Positions 25,171-36,674 of a stretch of 64,000 bases of DNA are shown here, piece after piece (position 1 is the first letter of the stretch; every line of letters begins with the position of its first letter). The position numbers and the translations under genes are program-made. The notes beneath the pieces are model-generated. The model saw only the letters and a list, made by a program, of their open reading frames with translations. It ran no database searches and was not told where the DNA came from. The stretch spans positions 50,880,290 to 50,944,289 of the forward strand of contig NC_065541.1 of NCBI RefSeq assembly GCF_932294415.1, in the 5' to 3' direction. The DNA comes from Quercus robur. Taxonomy: Eukaryota > Streptophyta > Magnoliopsida > Fagales > Fagaceae.

Positions 25171-27601
25171 CTAGACTTTATCTTGGGTTGAGCTTTTTGC
25201 AGGGCCCTCAGCCTTGGGACAATCATCTCCTGCTTTGGGTTTGGGTTCGGCATCCTTGGCTTGCGCGACAACGTCTCTTATTGTGAGGGCGTCCTCAGGT
25301 GACTTGTCTTTGGTTGGTGGCTATGCCTCCTTGTCCCCCTCTTTCCCTTCAGGAATGATGGAATTGGGAGCAATAGTCGGGGCGGAAGGGAGTTCCTTAG
25401 GAGGATCCGAACCAGGAATCTCGCGAATATCCTTAGGGAAGAAGATATTCTCAATCCTCCTAAATTCATAGTCCGCAGGAATTGCCGTCCGGTCTATGGC
25501 TACTCCCTAGGACTTGGTGACGTAGTCCCTGCAAACCACAGCCACCTCCTCGATCAGCCTGGCTTCAGTGTCCTTCACCCCGCGCTCATAAGAGGCTGCC
25601 ACCGCAGCCTCAGCTTCCTTCTTGGCCAAACGAGCCGCCTCCTTTGCCTGTAGCAGCTATGCCTTAAGGTCCAAGACCATTTGCTTCTCGGTCGCAAGGT
25701 TTATTTCTGTTAAATGAAGCTGCTGGCGCATGTCCTCGGCCTGCCTCATTGTGGTCTTAAGGCTCGCCTCGGCCACAAAGGTTTGTTGGGTGACCTGCAT
25801 AGAAGTAACAGAAGAATCATTAAAGCGAAAACGACAAGTCGGCGAGCACAAAATAAGGAACCTGAACAATGGAGAATCTTCGTTTTACCATAGCAAGGTC
25901 TTTCTTCAATGACATGAAGAGGTCCGTTTGCCTAGTGGCTCGGAGCCCATTCATGTCACGAGGCAAGAGGAGTGGCTGCTGTAGGGTTTCAGCGAGATAC
26001 GACGCCTGCCCCCGCTGGGACTCTCAAAGGGTTGCATCCCATGGGATGGGAGCGCCATCCAATTCCAGGCGGGGAGACCAAATGCGCTGCTCCCTCCTAA
26101 GGGCAACCTTCTTTCGGCTATCAATGGACTTCGTCCTCTTGTTTTTGGGCTCCTTGCCCTTTTTCTGCTGTTTGGCCTTTTGGGGGCTAACCTCATCCTC
26201 CTCCAGTTCTTCGATTGGCCTTTTTCGCCTCAAATTGGGAATGGGTTGTAGCGTGGGGTCAGTGGTAGAAGGAGGAGGAGGAGGAAGGCTGGCAGGAACT
26301 TGCTCTTTAAGGGCATCCTTGGAGGATTGCCCTTTGTTCCTATTAGACATGAGGCCCCTCAGGCCGGATCTTGGCTTTAAGTCCATGCCTTCCTCTTCAA
26401 TTTCTTGGCTCGTCTCAATCCGAGCAACTACTAGCCCAGGAGAAAGAGAGCCGCCGAGAAGCGATCGAGATCCGAGCCAGAATCTGAGAGCTCTACAGGC
26501 CTTGTTGATACCTCGCCCTTCTCGTTGAAGCGGAAATGATCGATTTCAGCATCGAGGGACGAGTGCGAGGAGTCAATTCCCTCCCCTGGAACGGCTACCT
26601 CTTGGGGAACACGTTGAGTGGGCAGTTGGACTGGTGGTAAGTCTCTCTGAGCTAGGAAGCCCGGCTTAGAAACGTCAATGCGGGCTAATCGAGGACTCCC
26701 AGCCCTTATCACCTGACCCACGTCCACGAAAGCATGAGAAAGAGGCTCGTAATCCAAGATGAGGTGAGCGGCCCGCAATTGCCCGTCCTCGCTCACAAAA
26801 ATCTCGAACCTTAAGAGGTAATTGAGAGCTTGGACATTGACCAGACTAATCCTCAGAGTAGTGTGTTCTTTATCTGCAAAACATCCAAAGGAACTGTTAT
26901 GTCAGTCCAAGAAGGCAAGCAACCAAAACTGAGACCAAAACAAGTGGAAGGAAAACTCAAAACTAAGCTCCTCGCTGAGGGACCTGATCCTAAAGTGTCC
27001 CACCTGGTGCTCCCGCCCTAACTGGGCAGCGAATACCGTCATGCCATGCTCTGGAGACAATCAAATAATCGTCCTTCAAGCCTTTGTTGGACTTGGGGAG
27101 GCAAGATATCAGCCTCACCTCGTCGGACCTGGATTTCAGGTAATACGACTCGGAAAGACAATGGCACTCGTACAAGTGAACAACATCGTGCCACGAGAGG
27201 CCGAGGTTGATCTGTTCATTTAGAGAGTCTACGCACCCTAGAATCCGAAACATATTAGCGGCGCACTGGTGGGGGGCCAACCTATGGCCGCGCAAGTAAT
27301 CCCTAGTTATCCTCCCCATGGGAATCGTCATTCCTCCTTCTATGAAAGCGATCATAGGAATGACAACTTACCCCGTTTCTCTCTTGGTTAGGATTTGGTT
27401 CGAGGAGTAATATTCTAGACCCACTCCTTGCGGGATACGGTATTTGGCCTTAAAACCTTCCATGCTGACCGAAGAATCTACTAGGCTCTTAAACTTACCC
27501 ATCCTATTAACCCTAGGTAGCATGGAAAAAGGTTTGCTAATGAAAGGAGGCCGAGGAGAACAACAAAGAAGGAGAGTTAGGGAATACGGGGAAACGAACA
27601 C
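25171..27601 (-). pseudogene. Antisense gene region of the Tat element (plant mobile-domain type), fragmented
   Basis: Minus-strand open segments lie at 27601-27368, 27355-26990, 26796-26431, 26386-26024 and 25869-25657, ending at a stop at 25171. The 27355-26990 segment (TIPMGRITRDYLRGHRLAPH, MFRILGCVDSLNEQ, LGLSWHDVVHLYECH, VRLISCLPKSNKGLKDDYLI) resembles the putative gypsy-type plant transposon domain (Pfam Transposase_28-like, from memory). Downstream come acidic low-complexity, basic KR-rich stretches and a coiled-coil-like Gln/Glu-rich part (25869-25657). Antisense genes between pol and the 3' LTR are known for Tat-lineage elements such as Grande. Function is unknown. Some gaps may be introns rather than breaks. 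Confidence 0.65.
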
Positions 27602-28039
27602 TTACGGGAAAAGCGAGTTCTAAATCTCCCGAGCTTTCAAAGGATTCGCCGGGAATCCTTACAGAAATGGCTATGGACTTTTGAGTGTTTTGCAAGAGAA
27701 AGTGCTGAAGTGCTCTGGAACGCTTGAGTGTCTTTTCTAAAAAAGGGAAAAGTAATCTCCCTCAGAAGCCTTATATAGCGAGGAAAAAATAAAACGGGAT
27801 TAATCCCGCCCAAAGAATTGGAGGAACATCTACCGTTGATTAAGCGCCCCACCGTTGGATGTGAGAGAACATAGAGCCGCTTGGTGCAATTAATGACGCC
27901 TTGTGGGCTACGAAACGCCAGTAGCAATAATGAGGCACGTGAGACTGTACTCCCACACGTGTGAGTCAAGAAATTGTGATAATTTATCCATTAAATATCA
28001 AAATCCCACATTTTCTCCTCAGATAAGAGGGGAAAACCG

Positions 28040-28056
28040 GAATTTTGAGAGGCTAT
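28040..28056 (+). other. Polypurine-tract region of the Tat element
   Basis: Purine-rich gaattttgagaggctat directly before the 3' LTR start. The small element has the near-identical ttttgaggggctat at the same place. A second purine run (agataagaggggaaaa) lies at about 28021-28036. Confidence 0.6.
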
Positions 28057-28841
28057 TGTAGGGGCAAAGGCCCAAAATCATACAATGGGCCTTGGGCCCT
28101 ATACGGGAAGATCAACCACGTTCGAGGAGAAGACGTGGGTGCCAAAAGGGCTCCCAGCCTAGTTCTCGTGGACATGAAGACATTTAAAGGGCGGTCCAAG
28201 GAGAAATGTCTCCTCGGACGTGACGAGTATGGCTCAAACATACATTTTGTCTACTAGAAGGACCCACCCCAACGGACATTAGTAACAAGGACGAGTCCCA
28301 CAGAATTGTGGCAAAAAAGGAAACGTAAGATGTCCAAGGAGCGGCTGCAGCTACCACATTAAATGCGTTGCAGCTACTTTTCTGGCCACATTAATGTGGA
28401 GAGGACTTGTGAACAGTGCTGCCTTGGCTACCACAATTCACAGAAGACTGGAGGGGGGTGTCCGATAGGACAAGCACTCAAATGAGGGTCCAGATAATCA
28501 ACAAGTGTAAGGCCACGAAGGCTTCAAGAAGACTATATAAGAAAGGGAGTCCCCATGAGGAAGGGGACGGAAAAAGGAGAGGAGGAGAACAGAGGAACAG
28601 TACAAATAACCGTAGTCTTTGAATAGGGACCAGCATACATTCGTCTCGTCTCCTCGGACTGAGAATCTATGGACATTAAGAGGATTTGCTTGTGTTTAAT
28701 TGTTGTATAGCCCAACTTTACTATTGTCCACTTCGCTAAGGCCTGGTTCTATAGTCCACACTCTACAAATTCATTGTTTCTACACTCCTTGGACCAAGAC
28801 CCCATACCTGTTGGGTTTGGGCTCCAAATTGTGACCCTACA
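28057..28841 (+). repeat. 3' LTR of the Tat element
   Basis: 785 bp, the same length as the 5' LTR, with about 92% identity by hand alignment. It ends CCCTACA before the ATTAT target copy. Confidence 0.95.
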
Positions 28842-29217
28842 ATTATTATTTTGACAAAGAAGAGAGAAGATGATGATGAAGAAGAAGATGATTGAAAGGT
28901 AGAAAACAGAGAGATCTAGCAGGAAATTATTGAAGCAGAGACAATGGAAGAATAAAAAATTGAAGTAGACTCAGGTTGATATTTACAATGATATCCCTTT
29001 TTTTAGATTGAATTTGCTGAAAGGTTACAAGCAAATCGATTTCATGATATAATTAAGACAAAAGTTTGCAAATAACAATTTTGGATAACCCTTTGATAGG
29101 TGAGACAAAATTTATAGAAATTTGATTTGCAAGCTTATTTATAAAAAAAATGAAGAGATATTATTGAGAAGATAAATCTGAAAAGTCATTTGTAATGAGA
29201 CGTATTATCTAGACTTT
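28842..29217. other. Short AT-rich spacer
   Basis: Between the Tat element and an LTR remnant. Contains a GAA/GAT-rich stretch (28856-28892). No gene seen. Confidence 0.5.
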
Positions 29218-29700
29218 TGATGTGGGACGCGGAAGCGTTAAGAAGCAGAACACGTCTACTTCTAGAAAATAAGAAACAAAATACGTTTGCTTCTGAAAAT
29301 AACCTCGAATCTACAAGGGTTCCTTGAATCCACAAGGAAAAAAGGTTTGGAATCCACCAAAATATAAAAAGACAAAAGTCTGAATTTTATTAATTAAATA
29401 ATTGTTCAAAAAACGTATATAGACTTAGGAGTCTATTTAAGGACTCCGTAAAACTTGATAGACAAGAAAATATATTCTAAAATAACTCCTAATTGATATC
29501 TAACCATAACAGGAACCAAATTTGACCTAAAAAGTATTAAGAGTGCCTAAAAAAAAGGAAATAATAACTCTAAACCTAAAATAACGAAAATTACAAATTA
29601 AATACCAAAATTAATAAATTACAATAATCAAATTGTAAATTTTGTTCTACATCAGACCCCTCCACTTAAAACAAACTCGTCCTCTAGTTTATAGGAATGT
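29218..29700 (-). mobile_element. LTR remnant with a trace of internal region, minus strand
   Basis: A 437-bp block 29218-29654 reads, on the minus strand, TGATGTAGAAC to CCCACATCA (inverted ends TGATGT/ACATCA). Next to its 5' end on that strand lies a purine-rich tagtggagggg-like tract (aagtggaggggtc), preceded by gaggacgagtttgtttt, which resembles the end of a Gypsy pol gene. This suggests a 3' LTR plus the last bases of a deleted element. No matching 5' LTR is seen in the window. Confidence 0.5.
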
Positions 29701-31150
29701 TTTCCATCGACTTTTTATTTTGTCACTATATCAGTATCTCTTATTTTTATAGCTTTGATTATCTTGCTTTACAACTTTGATGACTTGCTGATTTTGTTGT
29801 TTAGATCTTCATAATTGATCATCACATAATTTGGTTAATTGGAAATAAAATGGAATAAAGATTGGGGTCAAAACATTTTTTTTTATATTTAAAATAAACA
29901 CTTTTGTATCTCCAAAATGCGAAATGAGAGTTTCAGTTAAACCACACTCCCTGTTGGGTTGGTAATTACGTTTTCAACATACAATTTCATTAATTTCAAC
30001 CCAGTGTTCATCCAAACAAACTCTCCTTTTCAATTTCAATTTCAATTGGACAAAGGATAACAAATCTACTCTACAGTATACAACCTCTAACTCTCACATC
30101 CTAGGAATCCAGCATCCCGTACAACGCTCCTTCGGCCTATTGCTGTTGGGCTTCGTAGCTGGCCCAAAATAAAATATATTAATTTTAACTTCCTAACCAC
30201 TTATGGGATTAACCTCAAAAAAAAAGAAAAAAAGTTCTTCAGTTTTGAATTCCGTCTCTACCAGGGTGGTTCAAGTTGAACAAGGATGGCTAGCTTTGGG
30301 TTTCCGGCCCGGTCAGAGATTACTAAGTGGTCTATAAGTAATGCGGCTGTGGGTGCTAACATATGTGACCACTGCTCCAAACTCTGGGCCTCAGGGAAAA
30401 AATAAAAAACTGAAACTACTCTTTAGCATCCACAAGGACCACTGATTGACCATTTATTAGTAACTATATTCATAGCCATACAACCACTATTTAATGTACC
30501 GGGTAAGACTTGAGATCTAGGAAGCACAGATACAAACACACGATACGGTCCTGCACAGTGATACAAGCAATTTTAAAAAAATTATACCCTAACAGTGGTT
30601 ACAAAAATGAAATATTAGTGCTTCTTAGCTTAAAAGATACATGCTAGTTCTAGCAAATAACTAAATTCTTTCCTTTAGCAATTCGAGGAAACAATGACAA
30701 TTGACAAACCCAAAAACAGGTTTGAGTATCCTGATCCAATATATGATCAATCACATTAACTCATTAATGAGTAATTTTAGATTTAGCAAAACAATAACAA
30801 CATTTCAATAACACAAACCAATATACCCCCACAATTAATACTTTAGCAACAAAGCTTTCATTCTAAACAAGACCAGACTCTCTCTTCTTCAGAGAGTTCT
30901 TTCTTTCTGTCCTGTGATTCTAGTCACAAATCAAAATGACAATAATAGAAAGTCTTAGCAACTTAAAAACCTTAAAAATTTTGAGTAATTCATGCCTCCC
31001 CCAAAATCACAATTTTACCCACAATTTGCCACATGAGGTGATGGAGGGTTCATACGAAGACCTCCTTCCACCAACCATAACTTACCACATGACGAGTTGC
31101 GGACAATATCATAGTTTTAGACGGGGCACCAGAATTTTTCTAAAAATTTA
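29701..31150. other. Intergenic spacer upstream of the GPAT 3' end
   Basis: AT-rich DNA with no recognisable gene or clear repeat. The last 200-300 bases probably include the GPAT 3' UTR on the minus strand. The small open frame at 30936-31271 overlaps the GPAT end and looks spurious. Confidence 0.5.
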
Positions 31151-34100
31151 TCACTTCTTGGCATTGTACATGGACTCCACTTTCCCATCATTTCCACCAA
31201 GCAACATGTACTTGTCTTTCCTAGTCAATCCAGTGCACTCAAAACCCAACACATTACCCAACACTTTCTGAACATAATTCGCAACCTCAATCGACGATTT
31301 ACCACCAGCCTTACAGCTCATCTCCTCCGGCAACCTGTCCAGAAAAGTCACCTCGTACGTGGGCCTAGGATTCATGAAAAAGAAGTACGGGTCCCAGAAC
31401 TTGACCCCACGCACGGTCGTGCCGTAAAACATGTTCTGCTTACAATTCACCGCCACGGGGACGATCCTATCGCTCATTTCTGCGAACAAAGCACTGAATC
31501 GCAGCAAGTACGGCTCGCGACACGTGGTGCCTTCTGGGCACACGACCAGGTCACCCTTTTGGAGGAGCGAGGTGATGCGCGCAGCGTCGGCCGCACGATC
31601 GCGCGTCAAAGCGACGGCTGGGATTGGAGATAGGAATCTCGAGAGGCGGCTTACGCTGTATGTGACACACGAGACTTTGCGTCCGAGTGCTACGGCTATT
31701 ATGATTGGATCGAGGGCTGAGCGGTGATTGCACACGTAGAGGTTTCCTGGGGACCCAGGTGATGGAGCAGGTGGTGGGTTGCCACGTATGATGAGCTTGA
31801 TGCCCAACATTGCGTATGTGTACGGTACGATTCGCTCGGGGAGAGGGAGATTGAAGTATACACGTAGGATTGAGAGCATGAATCCGAATGGGAGCCAGAT
31901 GTAGGTGATTAGGGCGTTGATTGGGTCCGGACGCTGGACTAGGCGGCCATCGTGGAAGATTATTCGACTCTTGAGGCGATCGAGTGGGACCGGAGTCACT
32001 GATTTACTACGGTGCACCATGTAGCCCTCCTGTTTAGGATAAGTCAACCAATATAAAAAAACTGCCAATAAAAATAATAATAATTCAACAAGTAATAATC
32101 CCGAGAAAATACCAAGGGCAAATCTGTAGATAAAAAGGGGTGTTATGGCATTGTAATGTAATTTTGCAATTAATCCAAGATTTGAGTTATTCTAACAAAG
32201 AGTGGGGGTGCTTTTTTTGAAGATAGTATTTTTGTGCATCTGTTATATGAAACTAATTAATGTCTTAAAATATGTGGGGTTTATCATTTATGGGTGTATC
32301 ACTCTCATCAATCATGAGAAATTGGTTGTATGCAACTATTAATGGATAAGTTGCGATCAAAAAAAAAAAAATTTTAATTGATAAGTAAATTCTCCACAGA
32401 GAGAGTTGGGCTTTTTAGATGAGGTAGGTGGCTGATCAAATTAGATAAGTATTGCTTTTGATGTTTAATTTAAAAAGGGACAGTTCCTATGAAAGCAACC
32501 ATCACACAATCAAATCACTCTTTTTAGATGTCCTGGGATTAATGTATAAAATTAAGGTATAAGATAATTCTCCGCTTAGAAAGAGATGGACTTAGTGTCT
32601 ACTGAGGTAGTTGGCTAAGATCATTCATATTAAAGATGATATAAATGCTAAAATGTTATATTTGCAATTAATACACTAAAAAGTGGGTTACAACAAAGTG
32701 CTATAGCTAAAAGAAATAACACCTTAACTACAGTAAGCTGTATAAGATACCGCTTACTGTAGATCTTATAAAAAAAAAATTATTTTAAAGCTTTCTTTCT
32801 TTTCTTCTCTTTAAAAAAGATTTTTGTTTCCTCTCTCTCTGGATTCAATCTCTCTGTGGCTTCTGATTTGTTTCAATGGGTTTCGATGGTAGGTCACGGT
32901 GGTGGTGATTTGTGGGTTTGATTTGGAGGCATGGTGGTGAGATTGGTGAGTGCATGGGTTGGATCTTTGGGTTACAATTTTGTTTTGATGTCTGGTTGTT
33001 TTTGGTAGATGGTTGTGGTTTTGCTTTTTTTCTTTTTTCTTTTTTTTTTCCTTCCTGTAGTGGGTTAGATCAGCCATCGGTGAGTGCTTGGCTCAGATTT
33101 TGTTTTTGCAATGGCTGGTTGTTTTTGTGGTAGTTGGGTGGTGGTTTGTTGCAATTTTAATGGATGGTTGTGGTTATGCTTTGGTTTTTTTTTTTTTCAT
33201 TTCTTCTTGTGTAGTGGGTTGTGGTTGCCATGGTGGTGCCTGTGGCTTGTAGTGGTGGTGGCTATGGTGGGTTGTGGTTGCTACAATGGTGGTTTTGGCA
33301 AGTGGAGTGATGGTAGGGGTGGTGGAGGAGGTGGTTGTTATAGGTTTTTTGTGTAGTTTTTTTTTATTATTTTAATGAATAGTTTATATTATTTTAAATG
33401 AAGTGCTAAAAAATATAGAAATTTTGATGTTAGATGTATTTTAAAGTGAAATGGTATAATGAATAAAGTAAGTTTTTAAAATATTAAAATCTAAAATTTT
33501 TAGAAACCTTGACGTGAATGATCTAACCAAAAGGAGTTATTGCTTTAGATGTTAAAGTTAAAAGGGTACAGTTACTATCAAACAATCAAATCACTCTTTT
33601 TTTGTCTTGGGATTTGGCTTCAACCATGGTTTATTCTTAATTACTCTAAACAATGTGAAATATGCATATCTCATTTAAAAAAAAAAAAAAAAAAAATTAA
33701 AATGATTTGCATGCAACGCATTCTACTGGAATCCAAGTGAAATGGAAGATTGAGAAAATTAACATATGAAATCACCATATGTGAATTGGGGTCTAATTAT
33801 TTCTAGTCTAAAATGTGTGTTTACATTCAACACCAATTTATATACGGTTTTTAAAGACTTTTTTTTTTAAATAAATAAAAATACAATTATATTTTTGCAT
33901 AACACTCCAATTATCAAAAGTCCACAATCCACATATTTCATTGGTCCATATTAATTTGCCAACCCACCCCAATGCCCCATGTTTGATAAACTCTTTCGGC
34001 ACCAAAGTTTGCCCTAAAAAGTAGAAAGTACAAACCCACTCTCCATGCTTTTCATAAAGCATACTTTTCCCTGTATATGTAATTAATCGTATGGTTTACT

Positions 34101-35653
34101 CTCTTTGTTTTTATCTTGGTCACAGTAAGTTGTCATTAATTAAAACGCGCAAATTCTCTGGGTGAAACACAATAGTCGGTGGCGGGTAGTTGAGGAGGGT
34201 TAAGTCTGTAGGTCCCATGGGGGTTCAACCATAACTCTTGTCTTCTTTTGTTCTTGGTCTGATCGACTTATGAAACCCCAAAGTCCAAACATCAACATCC
34301 TTCCCCCATAAACTTCTTCCCTTACGTTTTCACCTCAACCATTTACATACTTCATTGATTTTCATTCGTTTATTGCAACAAAAGATAAGATTTATACCAG
34401 CAAAAACACGCAATGAATAAAAAATGAAAAGAGTAAAGTACTAAACTATAGTACGAATATGATAATGAGAATGAAATAAATTACAACATTCACGGATCAA
34501 GCAAAGTTCACGAAAACTAGTTATCTAATACTAATAATAATATAAGTCTAGTTAACATGTGCTCTTGCTCGTAAGATATTTGTTAAAATAGAATATTTGT
34601 TAATGAACCATTTTAAGAAAATTTTAATATTAATTATTGCTTTCTTTTCTCATTAAAAAATTTCTAAAAAAATTTATTAAACTAATATCTTTTAAGCATT
34701 CATTAACTTTTCTCTGCTAATATTCACTAGTCCACTAAACAAGATTAGCTGTGTAGATTAAGCAAAGTTCACGAAAACCATATTAGCTTCTTTTTTTTCT
34801 TTGAGAAAAAAAAAAACTAATAGATGGTATTGCATGGTAATAAATTAAAATTGAGTGTTTTTTAAATTAATCACTAAGATTAAGCTTTGTAAGTAATTAA
34901 AAAAAAAAAAAAGATTAGTATTTGAGAAACACCAACCTTGCAGATTGACATGAAATCATGGTCGGACTCACGGTCTCCGATCCCAAGATCGGGTGCTTCC
35001 TCACCAAACTCGTTCAAAATGGCTAACCTCTTATGTTTCCCCACCAACACTCCGGGCTTCTTAACGAACCCCGTGGCCTTCTTCGTCTTGGGGTTCACCT
35101 CTATCTCCGTACCCAGCACCTTGTCTCCTCCCAAAAAGTCCTTCACAAACGGCTCCACCATTATCGTAGGGTTCGCCGTCACCACCACCTTCCTCTTGCA
35201 CTTGTCGAACACCTCAAAACTCTCCGATCTCACGTTCGCCGCATAAAACCTTCAAACAAAAAAGCAAACATAAATTAATCAACCCATAATTTGTCAGTAC
35301 TTGTTAAAGTGATCGACCACATCAGAAAAGTTGTAGTATTACCTAGGAAGTACGGCACGTGCGGCGAGCTCGATGTCGCGGACCTTGAGACCAGAGAAGG
35401 AAATGAAGATGAGCATTTGGATTCCGAGGGCTTCGGAAATGAAGAGGTAAGCTATGATGACAACAGGGAGAGACAGGAGGAGGATGAGGCCACGGAAGAG
35501 GCTGCCGGCTTCGATGGCAACAAGCATGAAGTAAGGAAGAGAGCTACTAGAGATAAGGAGAGTTCCATCAAGGTCAGCTGCGATGGACTCGTACGAAGAA
35601 CCGCTACATGTGGTTATAGAAGGGAAGTTTCGGCTCGATTTCGGTGGAGCCAT
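31151..35653 (-). CDS. GPAT8: Glycerol-3-phosphate 2-O-acyltransferase/phosphatase, GPAT4/GPAT8-like, 3 exons
   Basis: Exons on the minus strand: 35653-35343, 35249-34937, 32029-31151 (311 + 313 + 879 nt), giving 500 residues plus stop, equal to the usual length. Land-plant GPAT4/6/8 put acyl groups, preferably omega-oxidised ones, on the sn-2 position of glycerol-3-phosphate and then remove the phosphate, yielding 2-monoacylglycerol for cutin. The N-terminal phosphatase domain has the acid motif DLDGT (27-31) and the downstream GDRESDHDF, so phosphatase activity is likely retained. The acyltransferase domain has HX4D (H310-D315 in NHRSALD) and CPEGTT (around 373-377). Hydrophobic segments lie at about 38-90 and 245-285. 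The C-terminus (GGNDGKVES...KK) matches GPAT4/8 rather than GPAT6 or GPAT5. Intron 2 (2.9 kb) holds an inverted-repeat element. GPAT4 versus GPAT8 is not resolved. Confidence 0.93.
32448..33602. repeat. Pair of about 70-bp direct repeats in GPAT intron 2
   Basis: The stretch 32448-32525 (attgcttttgatgtttaa ... acaatcaaatcactcttttt) reappears at about 33537-33602 (attgctttagatgttaaag ... acaatcaaatcactcttttt) with several mismatches and a small gap. The copies flank the inverted-repeat element at 32612-33530. A local duplication is likely. Confidence 0.65.
32612..33530. mobile_element. Inverted-repeat element with GT-rich interior in GPAT intron 2
   Basis: The left end TTGGCTAAGATCATTCA (32612-32628) matches the reverse complement of the right end TGAATGATCTAACCAA (33515-33530) with one indel and one substitution. 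The interior has a TC-rich tract, then imperfect repeats of about 130-180 bp built on ggttgttttt, gtggttttgctttt and gtgagtgc (about 32940-33220), and a GGT-rich end. Open frames here are low complexity and not called as genes. No target duplication seen. Confidence 0.4.
34563..34730. repeat. AT-rich dispersed repeat copy (MITE family A)
   Basis: Phrase tttgttaatgaaccatttta followed by aagaaaattttaatattaat, with a mirrored right part. Same family as about 38322-38480, 53865-54025, 58875-59021, 62867-63015 and 63066-63180. Confidence 0.5.
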
Positions 35654-36174
35654 GGTGTTTCAGCCGATATGAAACCAATGTAAACTGTTGCTGTGTTTGT
35701 TTCTTTAGGGCAGTGATTGCAGTGTTGAAATGTTGAATGCTGAATAGGAGTGGAGAGGGAACGTTGGGTTTTAAATGAGGTGGGTTGGAGTGTTCATTTA
35801 CGGATTTGGGTCTCCACAGTTCTTTTTCATTGTTCTCAATTAATGCGCCGGTTTGTTCAAAATTTTCAAATCATTATTAATTTATTGTACCCTTTTTCGG
35901 TGCAGGCTTCTCATTTTTTTTTTTTTTTTTTTTAACTCTTAAATTTAATTTTCTAATTAAGGGTAAAGTACAATTAATGGCCCATTTAGTAATATTGTTC
36001 TAGTAACGTTGTTTGTATTTTTTAAAAATACGTGTGAGTGAAAAAGTATGTAGAAATACGTGTAATATTATTTAAAAACTGAAAACTGTTGTTTAAGTTA
36101 TGGTATCAAACAGCCCCTAAAACTCTTGAGATTTAGTTAATGTCAATTAAGTCCAACTTGAGTTTAGAGACTAA
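35654..36174 (-). promoter_or_regulatory. GPAT upstream region
   Basis: Upstream of the minus-strand GPAT start. A TATA-like minus-strand catttaaaacc lies about 120 bases before the ATG (about 35770-35780). A poly-T run is at 35917-35933. A diverged MITE fragment ending atcaaacagccccta is at about 35980-36118. No coding sequence. Confidence 0.4.
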
Positions 36175-36451
36175 GAGTGTGTTTAGATACTACTTATTTT
36201 GTTAAAAACTGAAAATACTATAACAAAATAATTTTTAAATGTGTGAATAGTGTCATGAGACTCATTTTTATAAAATTTTTGTTGAAAAAAGAGGTTTGTG
36301 TGTCCCGTAAACAGTACATGAGACCCACTGAAAAAGCAAAAAAACCCCGGTGCACGTTCTCAAAAAAAAAAAAAAAAAAACAAAAGGAATTCACAAGACC
36401 TACTAGAAAGGCAAAAAAACGCCCGTGCACGTTCTCAAGAAAGAAAGAAAG

Positions 36452-36505
<54 letters not shown>

Positions 36506-36557
36506 AAATGCCAAAACGTAGATGCTGGGTCTATTTCAGCTGTACCCAAACAGGTAC
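36175..36557. mobile_element. Tourist-like MITE with internal duplication and long poly-A
   Basis: Ends gagtgtgtttagatac and, in reverse complement, gtacctgtttgggtac; flanked by TAA on both sides (36172-36174, 36558-36560), as for PIF/Harbinger MITEs. Internally a segment ending gtgcacgttctca is present twice (about 36310-36362 and 36392-36438), each copy followed by a poly-A. The second A run is 52 bases long (36452-36503). Confidence 0.6.
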
Positions 36558-36674
36558 TAAGGTACTAAGTTGATCAGTTTGAAATGTTTTTTATCTGGCT
36601 GATATTGACCCAAATCTAACTAATTAATTAGTTGAGGAAGATGAATCTTATAACTAAAATCACTAATAATCTAA

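Larger units (their letters stand above)
18010..28841 (+). mobile_element. Full-length Ty3/Gypsy LTR retrotransposon, Tat lineage, inactivated
   Basis: A 10.8-kb element with two 785-bp LTRs (18010-18794 and 28057-28841) that start TGTAGGGGC and end CCCTACA. It is flanked by the exact 5-bp duplication ATTAT (18005-18009, 28842-28846). In order: primer-binding site, gag, protease, reverse transcriptase, RNase H, a second archaeal-type RNase H, integrase, an 81-bp tandem array, an antisense gene region, a purine tract and the 3' LTR. Dual RNase H, no chromodomain and an antisense downstream gene together point to the Tat lineage. By hand I count about 60-65 LTR differences (about 92% identity), mostly transitions. 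Gag-pol carries about 15 stop codons and at least one frameshift, so the element is not autonomous now. Confidence 0.95.

Noticed and set aside
25869-26528. Plus-strand 219-codon open frame in the Tat element
   Set aside because: Opposite strand of the antisense gene region; Ser/Gly/Leu-rich shadow without a domain.
32811-33356. Trp/Cys/Phe-rich and Gly-rich frames in GPAT intron 2
   Set aside because: Translations of GT-rich imperfect repeats inside an inverted-repeat element. The composition is not protein-like.
36218-36521. Poly-Lys and poly-Phe frames
   Set aside because: Products of long A/T homopolymers inside a MITE.
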